A DNA stretch of 64,000 bases, from positions 95,581,930-95,645,929 of the forward strand of contig OY282560.1 of NCBI GenBank assembly GCA_958295665.1. Direction: 5' to 3'. Below, in pieces: positions 1-12,237 of this stretch (positions within the stretch are counted from its first letter, which is position 1; every line of letters begins with the position of its first letter). Source of the stretch: Tipula vernalis. Lineage: Eukaryota > Arthropoda > Insecta > Diptera > Tipulidae. The notes under the pieces were generated by a model. That model made no database searches and was not told the origin of the DNA. It saw only the letters and a program-made list of their open reading frames with translations. The translations under genes were made by a program, and so were the position numbers.

Positions 1-146
1 GCTCAATAAAAGTAGTGTGGTTGCATGCGAACGTTTGTTCGCGGCTTTTTATTGTTGTTGGTTTTGGATTTATAATACTATTATGACAACATAATACTAT
101 TATGTACCTGATTCTTGTACGTGCAATACCAAATAAATGTACTTAT

Positions 147-305
147 ATGGGTGAAATTCCACCCAAAGGCCGCTGGCGTACTTTTTTTTGTTTCGAATAA
201 TAAGAAGATTTGTTATATTTAAATCCTAATAATTTTATAAAGCTGCCGGGCTTAGTAAAAAAATCAGAGCATTAAAATCTTAAATGGGTGAAATTTCACC
301 CAAAG
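147..305. repeat. Pair of 22-bp palindromic repeats
   Basis: A 22-base motif occurs twice in the same orientation, at 147-168 and 284-305, differing at one base. The second copy contains a perfect 16-base palindrome, GGGTGAAATTTCACCC; the first copy has one change in it. I see no coding sequence between 1 and 565. The role of the repeats is unknown; they could be the edges of a small mobile element or protein-binding sites. Confidence 0.5.
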
Positions 306-565
306 ATCGTATGAAGGTTAAAGGGAAATTACCAAGGGACAAACTAAAGAGGCAAGGAACTAATGACTAGATTTGTTGAAAATTGTGTTAATACAAGTAA
401 AATGAGTTTCAAGCTGCTACTTTTTAACTCAAAGCACACACTGGTTCACACACAACCAACCGGGTATAAGTTAATATAAAGGGTTTTCCATCTGTTAGTT
501 TTTTTTACGCTCAAAAAAAAACATTTATTGTGCGCCCGAAAATTGACAAATGAAAAGTCAAAACT

Positions 566-1095
566 ATGTCATTTTTAGCCATGGATTCATTTACAATGCT
601 ACAACGCGTTTTGTTATTCCAAACTTATTACGGAAATGATCGTTCTGTAAAAAGTACATTTCATAAATTACGTGATGATTTTGGTCGACATGGACGTCCT
701 ACGGAACCTGTAATTCGCAAAATTGCTAAACGTTTTGAAGAAACTGTAACAGCTGTAAGTGAAACAACAATTAAACGTGTTGTTAACCACTTTACATCGA
801 ATTTTACACGTTGATTTACACATGCACCCTTACAAAATTCAATTAACTCAACAATTGAAGCCAGCTGACCATCAGCAACGTCGTCGTTTTGTTGATTGAT
901 TGCTCGAACAAAAGGAGCGTTTTTCATCAAAAATCATCTTTTCAGATTAAGCTCATTTTCACCTCAACTTTGTCACCGTTAGATTATTTTCTTGGGGGTG
1001 TTTTGAAAAGAAAAGTTTATAGCAATAAGAATAAGTATGTTAATGAAAACCAATTTCATAAATTAAGTAAGACTTTGGTCAAATTTCAACAATAA
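566..1095 (+). pseudogene. Mariner-like (DUF4817-type) transposase relic
   Basis: The first 82 codons match the helix-turn-helix domain that opens many arthropod mariner-like transposases (DUF4817): a QRV...TYY start, then FGRHGRPTEPVIRKIAKRFE. A stop follows. From about 823 another stretch reads HPYKIQLTQQLKP and RRRFVD, the segment that normally precedes the first catalytic Asp. The Asp region is damaged, and the frame then jumps to LSPLDYFLGGVLKRKVYSNK, which corresponds to the end of the catalytic domain. Most of the DDE core is therefore deleted, and stops and frameshifts are present. I found no convincing terminal inverted repeats. Family assignment is from remembered motif order; the copy is certainly dead. 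Confidence 0.75.
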
Positions 1096-3748
1096 AAAGC
1101 TCAAAGCTTCAAATCAATTACATATATCTGCAATTATTTGAGCAGTTTAGGTTTTACGCTCAACGCTTTTCAATATCTGAAATAATTATTAAAGGCCAAT
1201 TAAAATTTTGGCCTTCGTTAAGTATTTATATACTTCTCGAACCATGAAAAAGGAAGTATCAATGTACCGAATACCCGAGCAAATATTATCCCAAATAATA
1301 TTTATATTTGCAATACAATTTTTAAGAGACAAAGTGTGAAATGTATGGATAATATGTACAACGAATTCCTTATATACTTGCACTATATGTGTAAAAATTG
1401 TGTATTTTGGTCTTGTTAATATATAAAATATTTTGTTCCAAAACTCACAGTAGTATTACATAAGTATTATATATACATATGTATATGTTTATTTCGGCTT
1501 AGTTAAGTAATTTCAAATAACCTTTCCATATTCTTTATTATGTAGTTAGATAGTATATAAGTAGGTATAGTAAATTGGACAGATCCAATCTTTACCGCAC
1601 TCTATTCATACAAATATTATATGCCTATGTTGAAGTGCACACAATACTTACTATGTACATACATAGAAATACCCTTTTATGCAAAACCTTACTATTTTTG
1701 TACCCAAATAAGAAGAGAGCAAAAGGAGACAAACAGACTTGTAAAGACGTAACATGGTATGTACATATATTATGTTTAATAATTAGAAGAATCAATAAAA
1801 AATGAAAATAATTATGTGGGTGAAGTACATATCTTATCAAAGTTTAATAAATCAAATTGTATTGGCAATCAAATTTATTTCATAACATTTTTATCAATGA
1901 AAGTTGAATTATACACAGACCTAATAAAAAAAAAACAAATCGTATGGTTGAGGTGGTTTAAATAGATTTAAGGCGATTTAAGTTTTATACTTTAGGTATC
2001 AGACAATTATTATCATCCGTAGCGCAGACAATGATATCTATTTTAACCATTTTCTATAATTCTATACCAACTAACAAAATCCAAAACACAGTGGGTAATC
2101 TTATATTTGAACAATTTATGAATATTCAATTTGGCAGATTTAGGTCGATAAGACCAATTAACCACAGTTACTTTTACCATCCAAAAAAGGATTAACACAC
2201 CTAAAAACCATAAGGCTGCGTGCGGTAAACTTGAGTATACAAAACAAAACATTCCTTCCATTCGGCCATGCTGTAAAAAGTTTTTAACAAAAACAACTTT
2301 CGATATTTAAACGTAAACGTAATTATGTATAAACTGACTCAATCAACCAAACTTAAGTTCACTGAACTCAGAATACTTTTAGAACTCTATACCTCTTTCA
2401 GCCTTGTTACTTTACTAAAAACTTTACGTTTCAAAATAATGCGAAACTAAATTTTGATAAATTTGCCTAAATACATCCCAATAGAATCAAAAAACCAAAC
2501 ACTCATGATTTATTATTCTGTGAAATATTTGCTTATTAGGCCGGTTTTATTAATTTTTGCTTTGACATAAAGTAAACAAATTCTGTGTGCGATACATTTC
2601 AGTGAGTAATAACTATCCGTTTCATTATGCACTCATTGAATAATATTATTTTACTCAACGAGCATATAATGATAGCTGTTATTCACGAAGATGAAGTTTA
2701 CCGATATGAGCCGATAGGTGAGTGTCGTAAATAATCTGAGCAGCCATTATATGCGAGGAGAATACGATACTTTGTCCACGACCGATAAAAAATTATATTT
2801 TATTATAAAATCCTTTAAATAAACCTAAAATAATTTACGTCGACATTTTGATGTCTCAATTTAATAATAATGAAAATAGCAAGAGACGACTAGATAAAAT
2901 TTCAAAAATGAAATTTTTATTTGGTAGTAGTGAATAATGGAAGAAGGGGCTACTAGATAAACTAGCAGTGAATAATGGATATCATTATAGTTGAAGAAAC
3001 AAACGTATAATGAGTATATTATACGTTAGTCGTAGACAAAATTGAATTATTGCACAATTTTGTGGTTCATATTGTTTTCTTAGTGAAAAAATTTAATTTT
3101 AATATGACTCCAATGAATCATCAAGTTCAGCAAAATCAGCAACATTTTTTTCGATGGTAATTTGCATACCATAGGGATCACACCAGATTGACAAAATCTG
3201 ATCAGATCTATTTTTTTTCTAATCACTTATTGGGAGCAATGCATTATAAGCTCTTACAATATTTAATGGTTTCACCTGTACATTTCGCTTTCGAATTTTT
3301 TGTTTTATGCAATTAATGTCGATTTTTATGTATTTGGATGTATGATCATATGTATAAAATAAATTATTTGAATTATTTTTTGGAATTTAATGCATTTCAT
3401 TTTTAACCAACATGCTACATTTGCCAGTTTCGTCAATATTTCGGTTTTATCTAAGGTTCAAACTTTCAGTATTCGTTAAATTTTAATTCTTTTACTATAA
3501 AAGCATCCTTTGTTTTGTTTTTGCCTCTTTTCGATCTTGCCTGAATGAATATTCCAATCTTTCATCATAAAAATATTTTTTTTGGCCATTGAATGTTCAA
3601 TGGCTGCATGCATTGATTCTATGATAGACAAATGTGTGTTTACGTGTTTTGTCCTCCATAAGTATCTGAATACAAGATCAATTCAGTAATAGATGCAAGC
3701 AATTATAGTTGAATAAAATGCTCAACTCATTCCTATTTTGTTTTCGTT
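1096..3748. other. AT-rich spacer, no gene recognised
   Basis: About 2.6 kb of AT-rich DNA with many TATGTACATA-like stretches. The reading frames are short and overlap on both strands, as expected by chance. A 72-codon antisense frame at 2043-2261 has a hydrophobic stretch but no recognisable motif and no splice context I could support. Confidence 0.5.
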
Positions 3749-3868
3749 CATTTTACACGTGAATTATAGCAAGAACTAAGATATTCTGTAAAACAGTCAT
3801 GGCAAATATTAAATAAAGATTTTTTATTTTTGAAGTTCAAAGCTGAGGCGTCTGGTATGAATAGTACT
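3749..3868 (-). mobile_element. Partial second copy of the TTA-flanked MITE
   Basis: The sequence matches, in the opposite orientation, the interior and one end of the MITE at 16251-16769. The interior match is CATTTTACACGTGAATTATA and the terminal match is GAGGCGTCTGGTATGAATAG followed by TACT and then TTA, the same three-base target as at the full copy. The middle is internally deleted and the other terminus is absent, so this is a fragment. Confidence 0.6.
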
Positions 3869-6289
3869 TTAAAGTATTATACCATATAAGGATAGAGTAG
3901 ACACATACAAACTGGATAATCGCACATTCTACATTATCTAGTTATTTTTGTTAATCTGTAACTGTAAGCACATGATCTTGGCAAAACAGGATTATCACAA
4001 GTCACAACTCCGATAAAAAACCTAGCTATATAGAAACACGATAAAATGAAATGCAAAAAAGAGTGGAAGCGTAAATGGAATAGAAGCCGAAAGACATAGG
4101 GCAATTAAATTATTTACAAACATACTTTTTTTGTATTTATGAATGAATGTATAATTTATTCGTGTATTGCAATTGCAACCAATACCTCAATATACTATAA
4201 ATCTAGGAGGCACTGACTCGACTGTTCGGAGAATAAAGTTGTTGTTTTTCGAATAAAAAAATTTATGTTACACTTAACCCTGTGGTACAACTGAGCGCTC
4301 CAAGAGCAATTAATGATCAATCAAGGTGATGCTCTCTTATACCTCACCGTAACCATCAATCATCACTTGTCACCATAATTCAATCTAAAACAAAATTTCT
4401 CGATTGCTCACGCAAAGTACAACTGGGACACGACTGTCACTAAATTTCGTTTCAATATTCTTTTGTTTTTTTTTCGAATCATAGTCTGCATAAAAAAGTT
4501 TCACTTCAAAAAAAAAGTGACAGTGAAAAGAAGTTCTTGCCTGTATGTTTACAAGAATAATAATTTTATCCATTTTATAGAGATTGTCAAAACTCAAAAT
4601 ATCAACAGGAAAATATAGAAAATAAACACTAAAATTTACTTTTGGCCCTTTTTCCTAGGGGAAAAAACCATGATTTTGTGCCATCAAAGCAATAAACAAA
4701 TTTGGTTTTAAGCTACTTAACGTAAATTCCAACAGCCATTAAACAATCACCATAGTAAATTATGGCGTGGCTTACAATTTAATAGAACACATAGCAGGTT
4801 ATTTAACAATCAATACAACATTTTGGAAAAATTTTACGGATCATTAGTCAAACGTTTGTAAATAGTTAATAAAAACATTATACGAAAGCACAATGAGAAT
4901 TACAAATTAAATAATAATGAGAATTTTCCGTTTTATCCATTCCTTTTCATTTTAAGGACAAATACAATATTATGTATGTACTCGTACATCTAGAGCATAG
5001 CACACCTATGTATGTATGTACGAGTACGAGTATGTAATAAATAAAATTTATCCGGCATAAAAATTGGAATTTAAAATTAAAATACTTTTGTTATCATTTT
5101 TCCTCCAATTTGTTATCTTAAAGTTCCGATACAAAACTTTAGGTTTATACCAGAAAAAGCGACACACAAAAAAAAGTTAATAATAATTTATGTACATTTT
5201 ATTATACATATATGTAGCTATATGTATGTACATATGTGAGACACAAATATTGTTATTGATTGAATCCTGTTCATCTCCTTAAATGAATTAATGAATTTCT
5301 GTGTATACGCAGGTACAACATACATTATGTATTTTTAATATGACAAATTTCTTTAAAAACTTATTCCGATGTCAAATTTTTTTTTTATCATAAAACGATA
5401 TGAAAGTAAGAAAATCTTTATTTTATGCTTTTAATATAATTTTTCACATCTGTCATAATCAATTAAAAATAGAAAAGGATAAAGATTTTGTTTTACATGA
5501 AAACACATCTTCTGTGTGAGTTCTATTGTTGTATGAAAATTATTAGATTTAATTCTTTTCTTACATATAATGATGTGATTAAATATTTATGAATAGAGAA
5601 GAATTGGTTTCTTTATATCTTTACTAGAATTATCAACAATCGAACATCAGAAACCTGGAGAAATTTAATATAAACCCGGAGGTTTCATTAAATTTTGCTT
5701 ATAAAGCAAAACTTAAAGGAAACTATGAATGGTTTTAGTGAGTTCAATAATTGTTACTATGTAGTCTAAGCACCAAGAATAAATAAAATATGTATAATAA
5801 AGGGATTGTAATTAACACATGAAACAGAAGTACCTATAAAGTAAAAAAACGAAATCTTCGTGATTATTACGATCAACATTGATAGATTATAAGATTATGC
5901 AACTCAAAATACGTTATTCTCCTTTTTGAAAAAGAAGGCGTAGGACCTAGTATCCATATCTAGACAGCGATTTTGGTCACAAAATGAAGATTGATTTGAG
6001 GATTATCGGAAGGCAATAGTATTGGTAAATGTGTGTGTGTGCGTGTGTGAATGTGCGTTTTTTTAGTTTTTCATTTAATATGATGCAAATAAGAGAGATA
6101 ACATAACACAAAAAATAAAAGCTAACATGTTACAAACAAGAGAAATAAGCTCAGAAGAGAACGATTGAGAATTAAAATAGTTATTATGTTCTTATAAACA
6201 CGTATGCATACTCGTATCTCAGAAAGATACAACAAATTGGCCGACGAAGAATAAATTAAAAAACATTTATTTTAAGGATGTGGCTATCC
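3869..6289. other. AT-rich spacer, no gene recognised
   Basis: No supported coding sequence. There is a TATGTATGTACGAGTACGAG-type simple stretch near 5009-5035 and a short GT-rich run near 6035. The antisense frame at 4385-4597 is Lys/Phe/Asn-rich, typical of translated AT-rich spacer. Confidence 0.5.
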
Positions 6290-6730
6290 GGACAGATAGT
6301 ACGTGTAAGAGTACGTGGAGTACGTCTCTAAGAGTACGGATCTCGAAAAAGTATATATAGCTGAATAGTTTTTATAGAAACTATAATTGAATAGTTTTTA
6401 TACAAAGTCAGGGGGGAGGGGTGAGGGGCGATGGAATTGGGTTTAAAAATTCTTATAGCATTTCTAAGAGGAGGAAGTGTATTTCCATTTCGGCTAAAGT
6501 TTACTTTACGTTTACATCGGGAAAATCAGGTAAGGAGTATATATTTAGAAAATTTTTGAATGTAGGATTGTGCATCTGTAGTTTTTAGGAAGGGAAGGTC
6601 AAATTTCCCCGGCAAACTACCTCATTTTCCGGGAAAATTTTCACTTTTTAGTTGAAAAAATTGTGTATTATTTTATTCAAAATACGTAAAAATGTACAAT
6701 TTTTATAAAAAAGTTGATATTAGGATTGTA

Positions 6731-7994
6731 TTAGGTATACAAATAAATTTCCGACCTTTTTAGATAGGTGTCGTTAGTATCACTGCTTGCATATTATTCA
6801 ATCGGGCAATACATGTTTTTGGAGGTTAGATGTCAAGCTTGAATAGTTACTAGTGACATTTGTTCAAAGCGTAAACAACAATTATTTTCATGTAATTGAA
6901 AATGTCGAATTTTGTGCCAAAAAAACAACATTTGCGGGAAGTTTTACTTCATTATTTTTTGTTGAAGAAAAGTGCAGCGGAAACAAATCGTTTGCTTGTG
7001 GAAGTTTACGGTGAACATGCTCCATCGAAAACAACATGCAAAGAGTGGTTTCAACGATTCAAAGTTGGTGATTTTTACGTAAGAGACAAAGAACGTGAAG
7101 GCAGACCAAGAAAATTTGAAGATACAGAATTGGAAGAATTGCTTGATGTGGACCCTTGTCAAACTGAAAAACTATTGGCAGAAGAGTTGAATATTACCCA
7201 ACAATGTGTTTCGCAACGTATACATGCAATGGAATTAGTTCAGAAGCTGGGAAATTGGGTGCCACACAAATTGAAAGAAAGGGACATGGAACGACGGAAA
7301 ACCATGTGCGAATTGTTGCTTCAACGACAACAAAGGAAGGGGTTTTTGCATCGGATTATCACTGGGGATGAAAAATGGATCAATTAGGACAATCCAAAGC
7401 GCAAACCAGCGTGGGTCAAGCCAGGTGAACCAGGGCCGTCGGCGCCAAAAGCAAATATCCATGGTTCGAAGGTGATGCTTTGTATTTGGTGGGAAATGAA
7501 GGGTGTCGTCTATTATGAGCTGCTGAAAGAGCGTGAAACCGTTACGAGACAAGTTTATCGATGACAACTGATGGCTTTAAAGCAAGCTCTAGCTGCAAAA
7601 TGACCGGAATGGGACAAAAGGCACAATAACATTATTTTGCAACATGACAACGCTAGGCCACATATTGCTATACCTGTCAAAAATTACTTGTACAGGCAGA
7701 ACTGGGAAATTCTACCCCACCCGTCGTATTCACCAGATAGTGCTCCCTCTGATTACCACTTGTTCCGGTCGATGCAATCAGCCCTGGCACAGCAGCACTT
7801 CACTTCATATGAAAATGGATCGCCTCGAAACCACCAGACTTCTTCCTTCGGGGAATCTGTTTATTGCCGGAACGATGGGGGAAGGTTATAGCTTCGGAAG
7901 GAGCATACTTTGAATAAAACATTCTTTCATTTTCTACACAAACTAATGTCTTTTATTTCAGTAAAAAAGGTCGGAAATTTATTTGTACACCCAA
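6731..7994 (+). mobile_element. Mariner transposon, 1264 bp
   Basis: The inverted termini are TTAGGTATACAAATAAATTT on the left and the reverse complement of TTGGGTGTACAAATAAATTT on the right, both continuing CCGACCTTTTT. They are flanked by TA at 6729-6730 and 7995-7996, the target duplication expected of mariner. The length is normal for the family. The element lies inside the foldback-like element, so it inserted after it. The transposase is broken, so this copy could move only if helped in trans. Confidence 0.9.
6902..7900 (+). pseudogene. Mariner transposase, D34D type, inactivated
   Basis: This encoded the cut-and-paste transposase that binds the flanking inverted repeats. The start is the ATG at 6902, giving MSNFVPKKQHLREVLLHYF. 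The N-terminal paired helix-turn-helix region is intact (CKEWFQRFKVGDF, EREGRPRKFED). The first catalytic Asp is in ITGDEKWI, then an in-frame TAG at 7385 ends the open frame at 161 codons. In the same frame follow NPKRKPAWVKPGEP, LCIWWEMKGVVYYELL, the second Asp in LQHDNARPH and the third in SPDSAPSDYHLF. I count 34 residues between the last two Asp, the D34D signature of mariner. There are three in-frame stops (near 7385, 7562 and 7601) and frameshifts after about 7820. It is clearly dead, but the catalytic triad is still readable. Confidence 0.92.
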
Positions 7995-8409
7995 TATTTT
8001 AACAATTCTTGCGAGTAATTTTTCCGGAAAAATTTTACAATTTTTCCAGGAAAATTTTGAATTTTTTTTTTTTTTTTTCTATCTCTGCAATCTTTTCTGG
8101 GGCTCGAGGCACTCCCAACTCTTTCGCAGTTTGCCTTTTTACGTCCTACCTTATGCAGTAGCCAAATCGAGGACGTACGGCTATAGACCCGTTTTCGTTT
8201 AAACCACCTACACATTGCATTGATCATGCTGACATGAAAGTGGAATGAATTCTGAAATGTTCCCAATTTTTTTTTATACTTAGTTTCAAATTATAAATAA
8301 AATTTGAAATAGGAAGGATAAGCGGCGGTTTGGGGCGGCACCCCCATCCTCTAAGGTATACAATGAATTAAAATTATGTTAAAAAAATTGTTATGCTTTC
8401 TTTAACATT

Positions 8410-8495
8410 TGTGGTACTATCAGAAGAAGCGATAAGGGCGAAAAAAACTCTTTGATCTGTGTCTGCAAGGTTGACGAAGCAATTATAATTAACAA
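8410..8495 (-). repeat. Dispersed repeat family, copy 1
   Basis: It contains the family core TTGATCTGTGTCTGCAAGGT followed by TGACGAAGCAATT, preceded by a GGTACTATCAGAAGAAGCGA block. The same blocks recur in the 18.4-21.2 kb cluster and around 23.5 and 26.1 kb. Here it lies in the interior of the foldback-like element. Confidence 0.7.
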
Positions 8496-8888
8496 AAATA
8501 AAAAATTATTTTATTAATTTATATTTGTTAATTATAACATCTTACCTTATTGTGAAAAAAATAAATAAAAAAGTGGAAATTTTCCCGGAAAATGAGGTAG
8601 TTTTCCGGGGAAATTTGGCTTCCCCCTCCTAAAAACTATAGATGCACAATCCAACATTCAAAATTTTTCAAAATATATACTCCTTACCTGATTTTCCCGA
8701 TGTATACGTAAAGTAAACTTTAGCCGAAATGGAAATACACTTCCTCCTCTTAAAAATGCTATAAGAATTTTTAAACATAATAAACCCCTCCTCCCCCCCT
8801 CCCCGACATTGTATAAAAACTATTGAATTATAGTTTGTATAAAAACTATTTAGCTACTGGTATATATACTTTTACGAGATACTATCCG

Positions 8889-9006
8889 TACTCTTAGACA
8901 TACTCGATGTACTCTTAGACATACTCGACGTTCTCTTAGATATACTCGACGTACCCTTAGATGTACTCAACGTACTCTTACACATACTCGACGTATTCTT
9001 ACACGA
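8889..9006. repeat. 21-bp tandem repeat in the right foldback arm
   Basis: About six units with a period of 21 bases, each holding ACTCTTAGACATACTCGACG with small changes. The left arm carries two to three degenerate inverted units at about 6298-6345. Short subterminal tandem repeats of unequal number are typical of foldback elements. Confidence 0.8.
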
Positions 9007-9060
9007 ACTGGAAAAGAGACTTATTGATTGAATACATAGCAGAAACGAGAATGGGTTACG

Positions 9061-9420
9061 CGTAAAAGATAAATATCACAGCAAGCAACTGTTTACAGAA
9101 ACCAATGACGCAAAGTACAATAACGACTTTAAAATCTCGTCCGGTTTGGTTGCACGTTTCAATCGGCATCGTCTTGTTGCACGAAGGCAGATGACAACAC
9201 GAGTTATTCCTGATGATGTCGTAAACGTTGTCACAAAATTCCATCAAGATGTTTTTGACTTAATTAACAAAATACAAATATTAAAGCAAAAAATATCATC
9301 AACTTCGATCAAGTGCCGTACTTCGAAGCTGAGCCAAAAATTACTATCCCCTCTAAAAAAGCCAGAGAGGTGTTGATACGAAAAGCTTCGTCATCACACA
9401 AACCCTTTACCAGGGATGGA
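9061..9420 (+). pseudogene. Pogo-like (CENP-B/DDE_1) transposase relic
   Basis: The first block reads SSGLVARFNRHRLVARRQMT followed by T..IPDDVVNVVTKFH. This resembles the end of the CENP-B-type DNA-binding domain and linker in pogo/Tigger transposases. After a frame change near 9277 the next block reads INFDQVPYFEAEPKITIPSK, then KAREVLIRKASSSHKPFT, matching the start of the DDE_1 catalytic domain; the Asp in NFDQ is the position of the first catalytic Asp. The match stops after about 30 more bases. Only this middle portion survives, with at least one frameshift. Identification rests on remembered motifs; no termini were found. Confidence 0.7.
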
Positions 9421-10262
9421 TGGTAAAATTTACAAAAATTTAATAAAAATAATTGAGTTGGGCAACGAATGTTCCAAATTATCAGAAACTAGCTATGAAT
9501 GGGATTCTCCAGAGAATTCACTCACCTTGGTAAATACGCAGGACTTAAATGATCATAACATTTCACGTAGGAACCAAATGGTCAGTTTGACTTAGCATTC
9601 ATATTCTTACTAAATCACACAACATATCAACAATAATTATAATTTAATTTCCAAAGATTCTACATGAAGTTTAAATTTTTTATTGTACATACATTTATTA
9701 ATGTTTAATTTTGAAAATTCGAATTCTCGATTCCTTTTATTCGAATTAATGTCTACGATTTCTAAAAAAATTGGATAATTAGTGTTCTCCCGAATAAAAG
9801 GACTAGTCCTTTTAATCGAGGGAAGACTGGAGAGTGTGTGGGTCTCGTTTCTGTATCTCTCGTTTTTCGAATTACGAGAACGCGTAATAAAAAAAAAAAA
9901 AAAAAAAAATCGGCCATCAGATTTCATGATCTGGTGGTATCATATATTTTTTAAAATAAAGCTTAATTTTATACATGGAAATTATTTTATAGGGATTCCC
10001 TTCAGAAAATTCGAGTTTTTTGACGTTGAGTTGCGCCTTATATTACTGAATTACAGGTACGTATGTATTTTCAGGTTTTTCAGTCCATTCGAAGTTCGTG
10101 TGGGGTTAAGTATTATTTTATATATATAGAATTTAAGTTAGTTTAAGGTTAAGTATTATTTTATACATATAGACCAAAGTTGAGTAGATTAATTTACCAG
10201 CTCCTCGTGGCAACCACTGGTAACTAAGGCCATTTGGCACATTTTTTGGCCATTTGGCACAG
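9421..10262. other. Spacer with 21-A run
   Basis: No supported gene. A run of 21 A at 9889-9909 is present, and the 14-base GGCCATTTGGCACA occurs twice between about 10229 and 10263. The 115-codon forward frame at 9782-10129 crosses the A-run as poly-Lys and has no domain, so I do not call it. Confidence 0.5.
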
Positions 10263-12234
10263 GCTAAAGTATGGCGCTAAAAGAGAAAACCTTGACAAAA
10301 AACCCTAATCTAAGGTGGAACAGCAAATGCCGATGGATGAATGGCTGATAGGTTAATCAGTTCAAAATATGCGGACTCTGGATACCAGGCAGCCTTCAGT
10401 TTTATTTAGCCTTCCTGATTTGACAGCTTTTAAATTTTTTAGGAATAAAACTGTTAAAGGCATTAATCAAGCTAAACAAAAATTTTATTTTGAGAATGCT
10501 CATAACTCTAAGACAACGTGGAATAATTTAAAAAAACTAGGTGTTTCAAGCTCTACAGGTGATGCAGCCATTGAATTTTCTGCGGAACAAATCTTGTCTG
10601 GGATTTGTAATATTTGTGATTCTACTGGGGTTTTGCCTTTACCTGATATTGATTTCTGTAGTTCTGAAAATGATGCCTTTGTATTTGATTGCGTTGATGA
10701 ACTTATAGTGTTGAATGCGATTCGTGCAATTAAATCAGATTCGAAAGCTTATGATATGGTAGACTTCAAGGTACTAAAATTATTTATTGATCTGTTCCTG
10801 CCTCTTATAACATTCATTATAAATCAATGTTTGACAAAGTCTGTGTTTCCTGATTTATGGAAGATAGCTTCTATCACACCACTACCTAAAAAGGATGTTA
10901 TTTCTGGTATTGGTGATATACGTCCAATTAGTATTTTGTCTGCTCTATCTAAGGTCTTGGAAAAAGTTATGCAATTGCAGATCCAGGAGCACCTTAATAA
11001 ATTTGATTTTCTTTGTAAATATCAATCCGGGTACAAATCCGGCTGTAGCACTACTACAGCCCTTGTACATATTGTTGATGATCTGTCGTCTACCTTAGAC
11101 AGTAGAAATTCGATGGCTATTTTGGTGCTCTTGGATTTTTCTAAGGCATTTGATTGTGTTAATCATATCCAGTTGTTACAGAAGCTATATTTGTATTATA
11201 AGTTTTCCAATTCTGCTATTATGTTGATGCATTCGTATTTATGTAATCGTAAGCAGTTTGTGAGGTGTGGTGATGATCATTCTTGTATTGCGGGGATACT
11301 TGCTGGAGTGCCTCAGGGATCCATATTGGGTCCTTTGTTATTTTCTATTTATATAAATGATCTATCATGGCGAATCCTAAATTGTCGGTTTCATCTGTAT
11401 GCCGACGATTTGCAATTGTATATTGGTGGTAACTTATCAGAATTGAATGAAATTGTTTTGCGACTTAATTCTGACCTTAGAAATATTTCTTTATAGGCCA
11501 AGAATAATTCACTTTCAATTAATCCAGGTGAAAGTAAAGCATTGTTTCTTTCTAGAAATACTTCTCTTAATATTAGACCTGTGCTTTATTTGGACAGTGA
11601 TATCATCTCATTTGTTCCAACATTAAACAATTTAGGGCTTATACTGAACTCAAATCTTACTTGGAACGACCATGTGCGCTCCTTGTGCCAGCGTATTAAT
11701 TATAGGTTGTACACGCTTAGGTTGATAAAAAAGTTTTGCCCTGTTAACTTAAGAATTTATTTAATTAAAAGCTTGGTTGTACCCATTTTCAGCTATTGTG
11801 ATGTAATTTATAACAAATGTGATAGTTCCTCAAGACGTATACTTGAGGTTACATTTAATAATTGTACTCGATATATTTATGATCTTAGAAAGTTTGATCA
11901 TATCTCTGAGTATAAAGATATAATTCTTGGATGCGACTTGTTTCAATTTTACTGCTATAGGACTGCCGTTTTTATGTTTCGTATAGTTAAATCGGGCATG
12001 CCATTGTATTTGCATGAAAAATTAAATTTTTCCCAGTCACTGCGCACAAAGAATGTTAACTTGCCTGTTAACAGAACTAATGTTGGAGCTAAAATTCATC
12101 AGCTCTCTAGGCTTATTTAAAAAGGGTCTGTTTAAATTGATAACTGAACATCGATAATATTTGTAAATATGATTGTTATTCAAAAGCTTCGGCTTATTTA
12201 ACATTTTAATAAAATATTACTATTACTATTACTA
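10263..12234 (+). mobile_element. CR1-like LINE, 5'-truncated
   Basis: This is a non-LTR retrotransposon copy that keeps the reverse transcriptase and C-terminal part of ORF2 but lacks ORF1 and the endonuclease, as is usual for 5' truncation. The 3' end is a TAATAAAATATTACTATTAC tail at about 12209-12234, that is, ATTACT repeats instead of poly(A), a feature of CR1/L2-type LINEs. The 5' boundary is approximate. Related 3' fragments lie at 26.6-27.5 kb. Confidence 0.85.
10369..12120 (+). pseudogene. LINE ORF2 reverse transcriptase, one internal stop
   Basis: One frame runs from 10369 to the stop at 12118-12120 and is interrupted by a single TAG at 11494-11496. It carries the reverse transcriptase blocks in order: DIRPISILSALSKVLEKVM, YQSGYKSGCSTTTALVHI, LLDFSKAFDCVNH, AGVPQGSILGPLLFSIYIND and the catalytic FHLYADDLQLY. 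After the stop come the thumb and C-terminal blocks, LGLILNSNLTWNDHVR and LPVNRTNVGAKIHQLSRLI. The product would make cDNA by target-primed reverse transcription. With one stop in about 580 codons this is the youngest-looking LINE in the window, but it is 5'-truncated. The clade (CR1-like) is inferred from the YADDLQLY form, the lack of RNase H and the tail. Confidence 0.88.
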
Positions 12235-12237
12235 AAG

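Larger units (their letters stand above)
6290..9010. mobile_element. Foldback-like element with long inverted arms
   Basis: The stretch 6290-6665 is matched in reverse complement by about 8568-9010. Shared blocks in order are a tandem repeat array, a TATAGTTT/TATAAAAACTATT block, a purine-rich GGGGGGAGGGG block (pyrimidine-rich CCCCTCC on the right), CATTTCGGCTAAAGTTTACT, and the inner CCTCATTTTCCGGGAAAATT. The right arm carries more tandem repeat units than the left, a pattern known from foldback (FB) elements. The interior holds a complete mariner (6731-7994) and a copy of the dispersed repeat near 8410-8495. No transposase of its own is visible. The exact ends are uncertain by tens of bases because the outermost part is itself repetitive. 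Confidence 0.75.

Noticed and set aside
2043..2261. 72-codon antisense hydrophobic frame
   Set aside because: No homologous motif and no splice partner; a single hydrophobic stretch is not enough.
7455..7475. GGTTCGAA as a tRNA B box
   Set aside because: It lies in mariner transposase codons and has no matching A box or cloverleaf.
8889..9006. Regular 21-base repeats as a possible CRISPR array
   Set aside because: Units are contiguous without unique spacers, lie in a foldback arm, and the DNA is eukaryotic.
9637..10129. Overlapping 96- and 115-codon frames on opposite strands
   Set aside because: Both cross a 21-A run, giving poly-Lys or poly-Phe; no domain on either strand.
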